This document shows, in pieces, positions 49,784-61,310 of a stretch of DNA of 64,000 nucleotides. The notes below the pieces were generated by a model that worked only from the letters and a program-made list of their open reading frames with translations, did no database searches and was not told where the DNA came from. The position numbers were made by a program, and so were the translations under genes. Positions within the stretch are counted from its first letter, which is position 1; each line of letters opens with the position of its first letter. The stretch comes from Candidatus Nitricoxidireducens bremensis (GTDB lineage: Bacteria > Pseudomonadota > Gammaproteobacteria > Burkholderiales > Rhodocyclaceae): the NCBI GenBank assembly GCA_030247725.1, contig JAOTRT010000012.1:60383-124382 (forward strand), in the 5' to 3' direction.

Positions 49784-50605
49784 GGGACGCGCCAACGTCT
49801 GCTTCGCCATGGGCGGAAGGGGACGCGCCAACGTCCCCCTGTCAGTGACTCTCTCGCCCGGATCGCCAATCCGGACGAGCTTGCCTCCCGTCGCGCAGTG
49901 CCTCTAATAGGGCTCGCTGCGTGGCAACGGGCGCTGGGGGTTGCCAACCCCCTTCGACCCAATCCAAGGGGTGAGGTTGGGCGACACGGACACGGGCCTC
50001 CAGGCAACTGGAGCAACCCTGCGTGAAGCGAAAGCGGAAGCGGCCGATAGGCCGCGTGAGGACCGCCTCGGGGCGGCGGGAAACCGTCGAACCGATGCCC
50101 GAGACGTGGGCTGCAGCATCGAAGGCGACTTCGGTGAGCCGGCAAGGAGAAATCTGGAACCGGTGGTACCGGGGGGCGCAAGCCGCCCGGATCGCAGAAT
50201 AGCTCAAGCGTCTAACGGCACCCGATTGGGGGTGCTGTCGGGAGTCATTTGAAGCCATGGCGCGACATCAGTTCGCGCCGACCAAAGCTGGAAACACTTC
50301 GACGAGTACGGGAGCCGCTCTGGAACATCGAGCCCCGGAAATCGCAACGACAACGTCGTTGGAAAGCCCGAAGGGCTAGTGGAAGTTGTGAGGCGGTGGC
50401 GTCAAGTGACGCAGTAGCGACACGCTAACGTGGGAACCTCTGGGGCGGCAACGGGTGGCACCGTTGCATCAACGCCAGTCCGCGACAAAACGGATGTACC
50501 AGAGGGGGAGCGCTGTTGAGTAGGCATCGGAAATCTTCATGCGATTTGGTCGAAGCATGGAGGTGACGACCGGGTTTCCCGGCGGCTGAAAGACGGCAGG
50601 AGGTA
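49784..50605 (+). ncRNA. candidate large structured non-coding RNA
   Basis: Part of a 1.2-kb gap between 49515 and 50732 with no supportable gene. At least fifteen perfect hairpins are packed end to end. Examples: twin GGGACG-CGCCAA-CGTC stems (49784, 49820), GGGGGTT/AACCCCC (49936-49952), CTCCAG-GCAA-CTGGAG (49998-50013), GCGGCC-GATA-GGCCGC (50040-50055), CGAAG-GCGA-CTTCG (50120-50133), GCACCC/GGGTGC (50218-50235), GGCGCGA/TCGCGCC (50259-50279), AACGAC/GTCGTT (50346-50360), AGCCC-GAA-GGGCT (50365-50377), GCGTC/GACGC (50399-50412). A multibranch stem CCTCTGG/CCAGAGG (50437/50499) encloses GCAACGG/CCGTTGC; CCGGG-TTT-CCCGG is at 50570. GNRA loops (GCAA, GCGA) appear only on the + strand. Class unknown. 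Confidence 0.5.
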
Positions 50606-50732
50606 TTGAGTTTTAATGCGCTTGGCAGCGCGATGGCTTGTATGGATGCACCGCTTGGCGGCGGTCTGCATCAAGGTGAGAGAGGCTTGGCGGCCGATCT
50701 CGAACATCAACCTGAAGGACAGAAAAGGGAGG

Positions 50733-51572
50733 TCAGATTTCTCGGGGGAGCGGGTTCGCTCGCACCCCTTCTTGTGGCGTGGCCCCGGCCTGACGGGGCG
50801 CTTTTACCCTCACCAGCAACTCTGGCTGCCAGCGGTGTTCGACGCAAGAATCGACATCTTCTGGATAACCTCGTGGATTGCATATAACCCGGCCTTTCGC
50901 CTGATCACCGATACGGTAATCGGCAAAGGTATGCGTATGGCCGTGAATCCATAGATCCGCACGGGCAACCCACTCGTCGAGTGCGCCGGCGAATGCTGCA
51001 CTGTTCAGGTTGTCGCGCCACCGCGGCGCGATGGATAACCTGCTCGGCGCATGATGAGACACCACGATGGTGGGGCCGTTGAATGGGATGTTCAGTTTCC
51101 CGGTCAGCCATCGCCGGCTGGCCTGATGGAGCGCGACGCTCTGCTCTGGACGGAATGCCCCGGCATCGGTCTGGATGCAATGAAAGTCGTGCAGATACCC
51201 GTGCGCCGAACGCATCGCTGCGGTTTGTCGGTCCGCGCCAAAAAGTTGGAAATCGGTCCACAGGGTTGTGCCGAGAAAGCGGATGCCGTCGAGGATGACT
51301 TCGTCGTTGGCGAGATAGTGAATGCCCAACTGTTTGGCCACCTTGCGCAGTTGCCCGGCGACTCCGCGCAGGTGCCCGCCGTAATACTCGTGGTTGCCCG
51401 CCACATAGATGATCGGCTTGTCGCCGAAGCGCTCGCGCGCCCAACGCAGTCCATGGGTGTGCTCGTGGATATCGCCGGCCAGCACGACGACATCCGCAGC
51501 AGCAACCACCTCGGCCGGTGGCCTCCAATCTGCAAACTCCAGATGCAGATCGGACAGCGGGTAGAGGGTCAT
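50733..51572 (-). CDS. metallophosphoesterase coupled to the integrase
   Basis: 279 aa. Calcineurin-like metal ligands: SDLHLEF (D, H), VLAGDIHEH (GD), VAGNHEYYGG (GNHE), VVSHHAP (H) and IHGHTHTF (GHTH), all in order. It is predicted to hydrolyse a phosphomonoester or diester, perhaps a nucleic acid or nucleotide; the substrate is unknown. Its ATG overlaps the integrase stop (ATGA), so the two are translated together. The tail after residue 250 is basic and of low complexity. Confidence 0.9.
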   Translation of the reverse strand: MTLYPLSDLHLEFADWRPPAEVVAAADVVVLAGDIHEHTHGLRWARERFGDKPIIYVAGNHEYYGGHLRGVAGQLRKVAKQLGIHYLANDEVILDGIRFLGTTLWTDFQLFGADRQTAAMRSAHGYLHDFHCIQTDAGAFRPEQSVALHQASRRWLTGKLNIPFNGPTIVVSHHAPSRLSIAPRWRDNLNSAAFAGALDEWVARADLWIHGHTHTFADYRIGDQAKGRVICNPRGYPEDVDSCVEHRWQPELLVRVKAPRQAGATPQEGVRANPLPREI

Positions 51573-53236
51573 GCCGATACCTTGGCCCTGGCCTTACGGC
51601 CGGGCCTGGAGCTGGCGGCGGGTACCGGAATCGTCGGCACCGTGAGCCCTGGATACTTCACCTTCGCGATCGCTTTGGCCAGCGTCCGCAGGGAATGGCC
51701 CCGGCCATAGTCGCGACCCACTGTGCCACCGACGTGCCCGGTCAGCGCATCGTGGACGTCCTCGGGCAACCCGGCGTCGCGGCAGGCGTCCTTGAAGGAA
51801 TGACGCAAGCTATGGAACACCTTCTTGCGGTTGGTAATGCCAATATCTTTGCGCAGGTAACGTCCGAACCACTTCGACCAATTGCCGGTAATGTGACCGT
51901 GGCGATCCGGCTTGAGGTCAGGGAAAAGTTGCGTGGCGCCAAGCTTGGCCATATGGTCACGGTACTTGATGAACCCGGCCGTGATCAGTGCCGGATGCAA
52001 CGGCACCTTGCGTCTCGAAGCAACGGTCTTGACGGTCTTCGTGCCGGCGTTGTCATCTTCGTCATCGTCGCCTTCGTCGGTGACGTGGATAAAGTAGCCA
52101 GCCACGGGATCCTTGAGCACGTCGCCGACGAGCAGCTGCCCGAGTTCGTTCTCGCGTGCCCCGCTGTAGAGCGATAGCAGCGGCAGCCAGACCGATGCTT
52201 CACCGGCACCTCCTTCGGGGCGTTTGCCCGTGCTGTAGATCGGACTGCCGAAGATGCGTGTCAGATCATCCGCATCGAAGGGAAGGCGGGCGACCGGTTC
52301 GACCTTGGGCTTGGTCACCTGTACCGAGGCCGCGACGTTGGCTTCGATGCGGTCGTTGGCGACTGCCAGGTTGAGAATGGACTTGAGATGGATCAGTTTG
52401 TTGTCGACCGTCTTGTAGTGCAGGCCTCGCGCCTGTAGCGCATCCTTGAAGGCAACAAAGTCGGCCTTGCGCAATTCGTCGATCGGCTTGTTGCCGACGA
52501 TGTCGAGGAACAGGGTCACGGTCGCTTTGTAGGTGTCTTTCGTCTTGGAACGGCGGGTCACCGCGGACGCCCAGTAGTCGAACAGGTCCATGAAACCCAG
52601 CTTCTTGGCCTGACTGGGCGTCAGGGGATAAGCCTGATTCTCGTTGACGATCCTCTGTGTTTCGACGACATCCCCGGCGTTGCGCTTGCGAATGAGCTCG
52701 TTGGCTTCGGCTGCCGTTTGCAGATAGGCGTAGGCGAGGCGCCGATAGTCGTCATCCGGGACGTCGAGTTTGACGCCGAGCATGTAGAGCATGGCGCCCA
52801 AGGCAGGTTGGATGACAGCAACATTGCCGCAGGCCAGCGCGTCCTTCAGTACATGCTGGGTTTCATCCGCCTGGCTACGCAGTTCGGCCAATTCTTTCTC
52901 ATCCAGGCCTTCTCGTCGCTGGGCGTCGTCGTTGGCGAGGGATTCCCAGAGCCAACGCGACTTTAATTCGCTGATGAATTTGTCATCAATACGGGTGATA
53001 CGCCGCGGCGGTTCCTTGCCAAGGGCGACGTCGCGCTGGTGGCGGAAGCGCTCGAACTCCGCGGTGAGCTCGATAGCCTTGACCCGGCACAGTTGTATGG
53101 CTTCACGCTTGTCGGTGGTGCGCAGGGACTGCTTGATTTCCCATCTGCCGTCGTAACGCGGACGCAGGTCGGGGGGGATGCGAATGCGGAAATAGTACTG
53201 GCTGCCACGTCGCAGCAGATAGGTCTGGTCACGCAT
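51569..53236 (-). CDS. int: tyrosine recombinase (island integrase)
   Basis: 555 aa from the ATG before RDQTYLLRRGSQ, 25 bp after the arm-site block. N-terminal arm/core-binding region (about 1-310) is followed by the catalytic domain (about 320-535). The box I Arg is in YSGARENELGQL, the HxxR box in FHSLRHSFKDACR, a His in LTGHVGG, and the nucleophilic Tyr is probably in GRDYGRG. It integrates and excises the island at tRNA-Ser. The C-terminus is basic (SRPGRKARAKVSA). Position and orientation (start near the tRNA 3' end) are typical of tRNA-targeting integrases. Confidence 0.93.
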   Translation of the reverse strand: MRDQTYLLRRGSQYYFRIRIPPDLRPRYDGRWEIKQSLRTTDKREAIQLCRVKAIELTAEFERFRHQRDVALGKEPPRRITRIDDKFISELKSRWLWESLANDDAQRREGLDEKELAELRSQADETQHVLKDALACGNVAVIQPALGAMLYMLGVKLDVPDDDYRRLAYAYLQTAAEANELIRKRNAGDVVETQRIVNENQAYPLTPSQAKKLGFMDLFDYWASAVTRRSKTKDTYKATVTLFLDIVGNKPIDELRKADFVAFKDALQARGLHYKTVDNKLIHLKSILNLAVANDRIEANVAASVQVTKPKVEPVARLPFDADDLTRIFGSPIYSTGKRPEGGAGEASVWLPLLSLYSGARENELGQLLVGDVLKDPVAGYFIHVTDEGDDDEDDNAGTKTVKTVASRRKVPLHPALITAGFIKYRDHMAKLGATQLFPDLKPDRHGHITGNWSKWFGRYLRKDIGITNRKKVFHSLRHSFKDACRDAGLPEDVHDALTGHVGGTVGRDYGRGHSLRTLAKAIAKVKYPGLTVPTIPVPAASSRPGRKARAKVSA

Positions 53237-53260
53237 ATTCGCGCCTTTCGACGTCTGTCG

Positions 53261-53281
53261 TGTACCACCCTTGTGTACCAC
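53261..53281 (+). other. paired TGTACCAC sites, candidate right arm site / int operator
   Basis: TGTACCAC at 53261 and 53274 (spacing 13 bp), matching the block at 29473-29493. It lies 25 bp upstream of the integrase start codon, so occupancy could also control int expression. Confidence 0.65.
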
Positions 53282-53344
53282 ATTGCCCCCGATAGTCCCG
53301 CTAATAGCGGGGATTCTATCTCAATCAACAGGTTGCAATGTTAG

Positions 53345-53361
53345 TGGCGGAGAGGGTGGGA
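53345..53361 (+). repeat. right attachment site within tRNA-Ser 3' end
   Basis: Same 17 bp as 29393-29409. It covers the CCA end, acceptor 3' strand and the start of the T-arm of tRNA-Ser, so the tRNA stays intact after integration. Confidence 0.92.
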
Positions 53362-53437
53362 TTCGAACCCACGTGCCAAGTTTCCCTGACCATCCGATTT
53401 CGAGTCGGCGCCGTTATGACCGCTTCGGTACCTCTCC
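53345..53437 (-). tRNA. tRNA-Ser (anticodon CGA)
   Basis: 93 nt including an encoded CCA. Acceptor GGAGAGG pairs with CCTCTCC, the T-loop is GGTTCGAATCC, and the anticodon loop is CTCGAAA with anticodon CGA, reading UCG. The long variable arm is typical of tRNA-Ser. It serves as the integration target of the island on its 3' side. Confidence 0.97.
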
Positions 53438-53527
53438 GGAGGCGCGCATTCTACATCGAAGGGCACGGGGATACCACCCGTGGCAAAATGGGCGCCCCTC
53501 CGGTCAGGAGATGGAGATTCCCGCCCC

Positions 53528-54880
53528 ATGCGTCGGCTTGCCGTCTTTTTGATCGCACTCCAGTTTTTCCTTGCCGCCTGCGGTCGCCTCGATCCGCCCG
53601 AGGCCAGCGGCGAACTGGTGGTCGGTATCCACGACGATCCCGTCTTCTTCCAGAAGGAGAGCGCCGAAGAAGGCGCCTCGGGCATCGAATATGACCTGGC
53701 TACGGCCTTTGCCGATGAGATCGGCGTCCGTGTCCGCTTCGTCCTGGCGGAGAGCCACCTGGAACTGCTGAAACTCCTGCGTTCCGGCAAGGTGCATTTC
53801 GTCGCCGCCGCCCCCATGGCGCCCGGTGCCGCCGATCTCCGCTACAGTGCCCCCCTGCGCGAATCCGTCCAGGTGATCGTCCAGCACGTGGACAGCATTC
53901 CCATCGATACCCCCGAGGACCTGGCGGGCCATCAAGTGGAAATCCTGCCCGACGCCCCCGAGCTGCCAGCCTTGCGGAAAATGCAACCCGCCACGTCCTT
54001 CACCGTGGCCGAGGTTGCCGTGGCCGACGAACTGGCCCTCCTAAAGCGGGTCGCCGAGCGGCAGTCCGACCTGGCGGCCGTCGACAGGGCCCACTTCGAT
54101 GTGGCGGCCAACTTCTATCCCGACCTGGACCTGGCCATGGAACTGCCCGGCAAGGTGTCCTACGCCTGGGCCTTCCGCCCTGAGGATGCCGCCCTGCTGG
54201 ACCGGGCCGAGGCCTTCATTGCCCGCATCCGCGGGGACGGCACGCTGGTCCGGCTGGAGGACCGCTACTTCGGCCACATCAAACGTGTGGGACCGAACAA
54301 CATGGCCCAGTTCCTCGAACTGATGCAGACCCGCATGCCCCACTACCGGGCCGAGTTCCACCAGGCCCAGTTGCTGACCGGCATCGACTGGCGCCTGCTG
54401 GCCGCCCTCGCCTATCAGGAATCCAACTGGGACCCGCTTGCCACCTCCCGCACCGGTGTACGGGGCATGATGATGCTGACCGAGGATACGGCCGACCGCA
54501 TGCGCGTGGGCAACCGCCTCGACCCCCGCCAGAGCATTCGGGCCGGTGCGCGCTACCTTGCCGACTTGATCGAAATGATGCCCGCCGAGGCCCAGGAGCC
54601 CGACCGCACCTGGCTGGCCCTGGCGGCCTACAACCTGGGGCCGGGTCACTTCAACGGCGCGAAGGCCATCGCCAAGGGACTCAACCGGGACCCGGCCTCC
54701 TGGTACGACATGAAGAAGGTGTTGCCCCTGCTGGCGCGCCCCGAGTACTACGTTCGGCTCAAGGCCGGACGCGCCCGCGGCGGCGAGGCCGTCATCATGG
54801 TGGAGAACATCCGCAACTTCTACGACGTACTGAGCCGCTTCGAAAAACCCTATGTGCCGGTGGTGAAGCCGCCGTCCTGA
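53528..54880 (+). CDS. mltF: membrane-bound lytic murein transglycosylase F-like lipoprotein
   Basis: 450 aa from the ATG before RRLAVFLIA. A lipoprotein signal peptide ends in the lipobox LAAC (Cys at about residue 16). A solute-binding-protein-like (SBP_bac_3) domain (about 30-255) is followed by a lytic transglycosylase (SLT) domain (about 275-440) with catalytic Glu in LAYQESNWDPLA, then GMMMLTEDTA and LAAYNLGPGH. It cleaves peptidoglycan at the inner face of the outer membrane. It converges with serS (34 bp). Confidence 0.92.
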   Translation: MRRLAVFLIALQFFLAACGRLDPPEASGELVVGIHDDPVFFQKESAEEGASGIEYDLATAFADEIGVRVRFVLAESHLELLKLLRSGKVHFVAAAPMAPGAADLRYSAPLRESVQVIVQHVDSIPIDTPEDLAGHQVEILPDAPELPALRKMQPATSFTVAEVAVADELALLKRVAERQSDLAAVDRAHFDVAANFYPDLDLAMELPGKVSYAWAFRPEDAALLDRAEAFIARIRGDGTLVRLEDRYFGHIKRVGPNNMAQFLELMQTRMPHYRAEFHQAQLLTGIDWRLLAALAYQESNWDPLATSRTGVRGMMMLTEDTADRMRVGNRLDPRQSIRAGARYLADLIEMMPAEAQEPDRTWLALAAYNLGPGHFNGAKAIAKGLNRDPASWYDMKKVLPLLARPEYYVRLKAGRARGGEAVIMVENIRNFYDVLSRFEKPYVPVVKPPS

Positions 54881-54914
54881 AGGGCGGAGCCTCGGCCACC
54901 GCCGCAACAGGATT

Positions 54915-57521
<2,607 letters not shown>

Positions 57522-57538
<17 letters not shown>

Positions 57539-58148
57539 CGGCGCCCTTCGGCGGCGTGAAGCGGAACAGGTCTGGCGCCACGGGCGGATTGGGCCGGAAT
57601 TCGGCGAACAGCAGGGTGGTCACCTGACCAAAGTTGTCGCGAATCTCCATGATGCGCGGCAGGTTGTCCCGGAAGCCGATGCGCACACGCTCGAAGCTGC
57701 CGTCGCTGCCCTTGGGCGTGGCATCCACCATTTCCAGGCCGTCGGCCTGGCCCGCCTCCTTGAGGACGAAATTGGCATCCAGGTCGCCGCCGGCGAGCAA
57801 GGCTGCCGGACTCGCCCCCAGGGCCTTGCCGAGCTTGCGCACGGTGACCTGGTTCAGATCCGGGTCGTAGCTCCAGAGCTTCTCGCCGTCGCTGACCAGC
57901 AGTTGGCGGTAGGGCTTCTCGTAGGTCCAGCGGAACTTGCCCGGCCGCTGCAGGACGAAACTGCCCGCCGACTGCTGGGGCTTGCGCCCGGACTTGGCGC
58001 TGACGCTCTGGGCGAAAACGCCCTGGGCGCCGCGGGTGGATTCGAGGAAGGCCTTGAGCTGGTCGAGGCCGGAGGCCGAGGCAGCCGAGGAGGCCAGCAG
58101 GGCGCCCGCAAACAACAGGGTAGGGAATCGGATAGGCATGGCCGTCAT
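57522..58148 (-). CDS. lolA: outer-membrane lipoprotein carrier protein LolA
   Basis: 208 aa. A Sec signal peptide (about 1-26, ending SAASA) precedes the LolA fold (GVFAQSVSAKSGRKPQQSAGSF, KFRWTYEKPYRQLLVSDGEKLW). It shuttles lipoproteins across the periplasm from LolCDE to LolB. GGAG lies 9 nt before the chosen ATG; a second ATG three codons on is possible. It sits between ftsK and rarA as in many betaproteobacteria. Confidence 0.95.
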
Positions 58149-58183
58149 TATCCCCGACTCCGGCAGGCCTGTGGCCGGACGGC

Positions 58184-60517
58184 CTATTCGGCCTGCTCGG
58201 GGGCCAGGACTTCCCGGTTGCCGGCTGCGTTCATGGGCGAGACGAGGCCGGACTTCTCCATGGCCTCGATCAGCCGCGCGGCCCGGTTGTAGCCGATGCG
58301 CAGGTGGCGCTGGACCAGGGAAATGGATGGCCGCCGCGTCTTCAGCACCACTTCGACGGCCTGGTCGTACATGGGGTCCGCCTCCGCATCGCCGCCCGCG
58401 TCGCCGGCGCCGGTATCGGCGGACTCGGCCGGTGGGGCCGCCAGGATGTCCTTGATGTAGTCGGGCTTGCCCACCTTCTTGAGGTGGTCCACAACGCGAT
58501 GGACCTCGTCGTCGGAAACGAAGGCCCCGTGCACCCGCGTCGGCAGGCCCGTACCGGGTGCCAGATAGAGCATGTCACCCTGACCCAGCAGGGCTTCAGC
58601 GCCCATCTGGTCGAGGATGGTGCGGGAATCGATCTTCGAGGACACCTGGAAGGCGATGCGCGTCGGGATGTTGGCCTTGATAAGACCGGTGATCACGTCC
58701 ACGCTGGGCCGCTGGGTGGCCAGGATCAGGTGGATGCCCGCGGCGCGGGCCTTCTGGGCCAGGCGGGCGATCAGTTCTTCCACCTTCTTGCCCACCACCA
58801 TCATGAGATCCGCCAGTTCGTCGATGACGACGACGATGTAGGGCAATGCCTCCAGCGGCTCGGGGGACTCGGGAACCAGGGGGAAGGGGTTCGGAATGCT
58901 CTCGCCGGCCTTCTTCGCCTCGGCGATCTTGGCGTTGAAGCCCGACAGGTTGCGCACGCCCATGGCGCTCATGAGCTTGTAGCGGCGCTCCATCTCGCCG
59001 ACGCACCAATGCAGCGCGTTGGCAGCCTTGTTCATGTCGGTGACCACGGGGGCCAGCAGGTGCGGGATGCCCTCGTAGATGGAGAGTTCCAGCATCTTCG
59101 GGTCCACCATGATCATGCGCACGTTCTTCGGCTCAGACTTGTACACGAGCGAGAGGATCATGGCATTGATGCCCACCGACTTGCCCGAACCCGTGGTACC
59201 GGCGACCAGCAGGTGGGGCATCTTGGCCAGGTCGGTGCAGACCGGCAGGCCGCCGATGTCCTTGCCCAGCGCCACGGCCAGGGGCGAATGGAGGTCGTGG
59301 TAGGCCTTGGAACCGATGATTTCCGACAGACGCACGGTTTGGCGGCGCGGATTGGGCAGTTCCAGGGCCATGCAGGACTTGCCCGGCACGGTCTCCACGA
59401 CGCGGATGCTGACCAGGGACAATGCCCGCGCCAGGTCCTTGGCGAGGCCGACGATGGTGGCGCCCTTGACGCCCGTGGCCGGTTCGATTTCGTAGCGCGT
59501 CACCACGGGGCCCGGCAGGGCCGAAACCACCTTGACCTCGACGCCGAAGTCGCCGAGCTTGCGCTCGATCAGGCGGGAGGTGAATTCCAAGGTTTCCGCC
59601 GCCGGCAGGTCGGCCGGGTTGTGGCTGGCTTCGTCCAGCAGGTGCAGGGGCGGCAGGGCGCCTCCCGGGGCATCGAAGAACAGGGGCGCCTGGCGTTCCT
59701 TTTCGGCCCGGGCCACGGCCTTGGGGGCGGCCGGAACCGCGATCTCGGCCGCCTCGATCTTGATGGGTGCGGGCGGCTCGGCTTCGATCTTCTTCAGCTT
59801 CTCCTGGACCACGGCCTCGCGCTTGCCGGCGACGACGCGCCCATAGCGGCGATCCTGCCAGGTCTCCCACAGCCGGAACAGGCCGAGCGTGCTTGCCTCG
59901 ATCAAGCCGCCGACGCCCTCGGCCAGACGCAGCCAGGACAGGCCGGTGAACAGGCTGAGTCCGGCGAGGAACAGGGCCAGCAGGATCAGGGTGCCGCCCG
60001 TATAACCCAGATAGGCGGCGGCAAAGCGCCCGACTTCGTAGCCCAGCATGCCGCCGGGGGCCAGGGGCAGCGCCGCCTTCAGGCTCCAGAAACGCATGGC
60101 TTCGATGCCGGCGCTGGCCACCAGGACGACCAGGAATCCCGTCGTGGCGATCAGGAAGGGACGGCGGTCGCCCTTCAGCAGGCCATCCAGCCGGTGGTAG
60201 CCCCAGGCCACCAGGAAAGCCAGGTAGATGGCCCACCACCAGGCCGACAAGCCGAAGACAAAAAGCATGAGGTCGGCGAGCCAGGCGCCGAAGCGCCCAC
60301 CGGGGTTGGCGATGTGCTCCACCTGGGTCGCGTGGGACCAACCGGGATCGGCGGGGAAATAACCCCAGAAGATCAGGGCCAGATAGATCGCCGTGACGGC
60401 GACCAGCAACCAGCGGGCCTCCTGGACGAGGGCTGCGATTTTCTCCGGCAAGGGCTGCGGGGCCTGGGTCTGGCCCGCGCGCGCCGCCGGGTTGAGTTGT
60501 CCGGCAATGGTGCTCAT
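58184..60517 (-). CDS. ftsK: DNA translocase FtsK
   Basis: 777 aa. Four membrane helices in the first 200 residues (about 35-52, 75-105, 120-140, 160-195). A short Pro/Ala linker precedes the motor domain (about 290-690) with Walker [15 protein letters not shown] and [16 protein letters not shown]. The C-terminal gamma winged-helix domain (about 710-770; [24 protein letters not shown]) reads KOPS sites. It pumps chromosome ends and activates XerCD at division. Confidence 0.97.
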   Translation of the reverse strand: MSTIAGQLNPAARAGQTQAPQPLPEKIAALVQEARWLLVAVTAIYLALIFWGYFPADPGWSHATQVEHIANPGGRFGAWLADLMLFVFGLSAWWWAIYLAFLVAWGYHRLDGLLKGDRRPFLIATTGFLVVLVASAGIEAMRFWSLKAALPLAPGGMLGYEVGRFAAAYLGYTGGTLILLALFLAGLSLFTGLSWLRLAEGVGGLIEASTLGLFRLWETWQDRRYGRVVAGKREAVVQEKLKKIEAEPPAPIKIEAAEIAVPAAPKAVARAEKERQAPLFFDAPGGALPPLHLLDEASHNPADLPAAETLEFTSRLIERKLGDFGVEVKVVSALPGPVVTRYEIEPATGVKGATIVGLAKDLARALSLVSIRVVETVPGKSCMALELPNPRRQTVRLSEIIGSKAYHDLHSPLAVALGKDIGGLPVCTDLAKMPHLLVAGTTGSGKSVGINAMILSLVYKSEPKNVRMIMVDPKMLELSIYEGIPHLLAPVVTDMNKAANALHWCVGEMERRYKLMSAMGVRNLSGFNAKIAEAKKAGESIPNPFPLVPESPEPLEALPYIVVVIDELADLMMVVGKKVEELIARLAQKARAAGIHLILATQRPSVDVITGLIKANIPTRIAFQVSSKIDSRTILDQMGAEALLGQGDMLYLAPGTGLPTRVHGAFVSDDEVHRVVDHLKKVGKPDYIKDILAAPPAESADTGAGDAGGDAEADPMYDQAVEVVLKTRRPSISLVQRHLRIGYNRAARLIEAMEKSGLVSPMNAAGNREVLAPEQAE

Positions 60518-60591
60518 TACCGGCCGAGTTTAGGCCCGGTGGCCGGTTTCCAACCGGGAATTACGCCGAATATTCCCGGCTTATTCGGCCG

Positions 60592-61299
60592 CTACTCGCA
60601 CTGGTTGCCCTGCCGTCCGCCGGACGTGACGGTCTCCAGCAGGGAGGTGGAGGGGATTGCCGACAACCCCGGGTCGCCCGGCAGTACGGCAGGCGCGATG
60701 GTGGAAGCCGCCACGAAGCCGAACTGGCCGGCCGCCAGGTTAATGGTGCCGGCCGAGTTGCTGACCGACACCTCGCCGTCGCGCACGCTGACATACACGC
60801 CGGCCTCCAGCACGTCGCCCTCCTTCTTATCGGCCGGATCGGCGCCCGCCTTCACGCAGGCCGACGACTTGCAGTCGTCGGCGTCGAAGATGGTGCCGCG
60901 GATGCCGATGGTGGCCGTTCCGGTCACCATCTTGTAGGCGTCCTTGTCGCCCCGCTTGCCGACCAGACCGGTCACCGCCCGCAGGCCGCCCTTGAGAAGA
61001 CCGACGGAAAGAGCATCCTCCGCCGGCTTCTGGGGCTCGTACTTGTAGTCCTTGACCACCATCTGGGTATTGGGCTTGAGGGTCATGATGCCCCCGTCGG
61101 TAAACTTGACCTGGGCGTAGCTTTCCTTTTCCGTCTGCAGGGTATCGCCCTGCAAGACCTGGGATTTCACGGAAAGCAGCCGCACCGACCCATCGCTACG
61201 CTTAACCGACAAAGTGCCGGCCAGGTGGGTCACCGTCCCGGCTCCCCAGGCGGAGGTCAGGGCGAAAAGCAACGAAAAAACCATCAGTAAGTGTTTCAT
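60592..61299 (-). CDS. FecR-domain periplasmic protein
   Basis: 235 aa from the ATG before KHLLMVFSLL, which has GAGGT upstream; an earlier ATG at 61314 overlaps the adhesin stop (ATGA) and is an alternative. Signal peptide (about 1-20, ending WGA) is followed by a FecR domain (about 21-140; QVLQGDTLQTEKESYAQ, TDGGIMTLKPNT, GTATIGIRGTIFD). A Cys pair in DDCKSSACVK may form a disulphide. FecR-domain proteins of this exported type often accompany giant surface adhesins, and here the adhesin gene is directly upstream, so a role in its secretion or anchoring is plausible. Confidence 0.82.
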   Translation of the reverse strand: MKHLLMVFSLLFALTSAWGAGTVTHLAGTLSVKRSDGSVRLLSVKSQVLQGDTLQTEKESYAQVKFTDGGIMTLKPNTQMVVKDYKYEPQKPAEDALSVGLLKGGLRAVTGLVGKRGDKDAYKMVTGTATIGIRGTIFDADDCKSSACVKAGADPADKKEGDVLEAGVYVSVRDGEVSVSNSAGTINLAAGQFGFVAASTIAPAVLPGDPGLSAIPSTSLLETVTSGGRQGNQCE

Positions 61300-61310
61300 C
61301 TTCGCGTACC

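Larger units (their letters stand above)
29393..53361. mobile_element. 24-kb genomic island integrated in tRNA-Ser(CGA)
   Basis: Bounded by direct repeats of 17 bp (TGGCGGAGAGGGTGGGA) at 29393-29409 and 53345-53361; the right copy is the 3' end of tRNA-Ser. A tyrosine integrase lies just inside the right end, facing away from the tRNA. Matching 21-bp paired TGTACCA blocks lie exactly 63 bp inside each att copy. Contents: a restriction/helicase cluster, a GHKL-ATPase/DUF3883 protein, a hybrid kinase and cyclase, several unknown genes, and a large structured non-coding stretch. No relaxase or type IV secretion gene is present, so it is an integrative but not self-transmissible island as seen here. 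Confidence 0.92.

Noticed and set aside
49784..50605. Group II intron or IscB/IsrB-associated omega RNA
   Set aside because: No domain V hairpin with GAAA, no reverse transcriptase and no IscB/IsrB reading frame could be found nearby.
50616..50954. 112-codon + strand frame after the structured region
   Set aside because: It overlaps the well-supported metallophosphoesterase gene on the other strand and shows no domain.
29393..53361. Island as a self-transmissible conjugative element or prophage
   Set aside because: No relaxase, type IV secretion, phage structural or replication genes are present between the borders.
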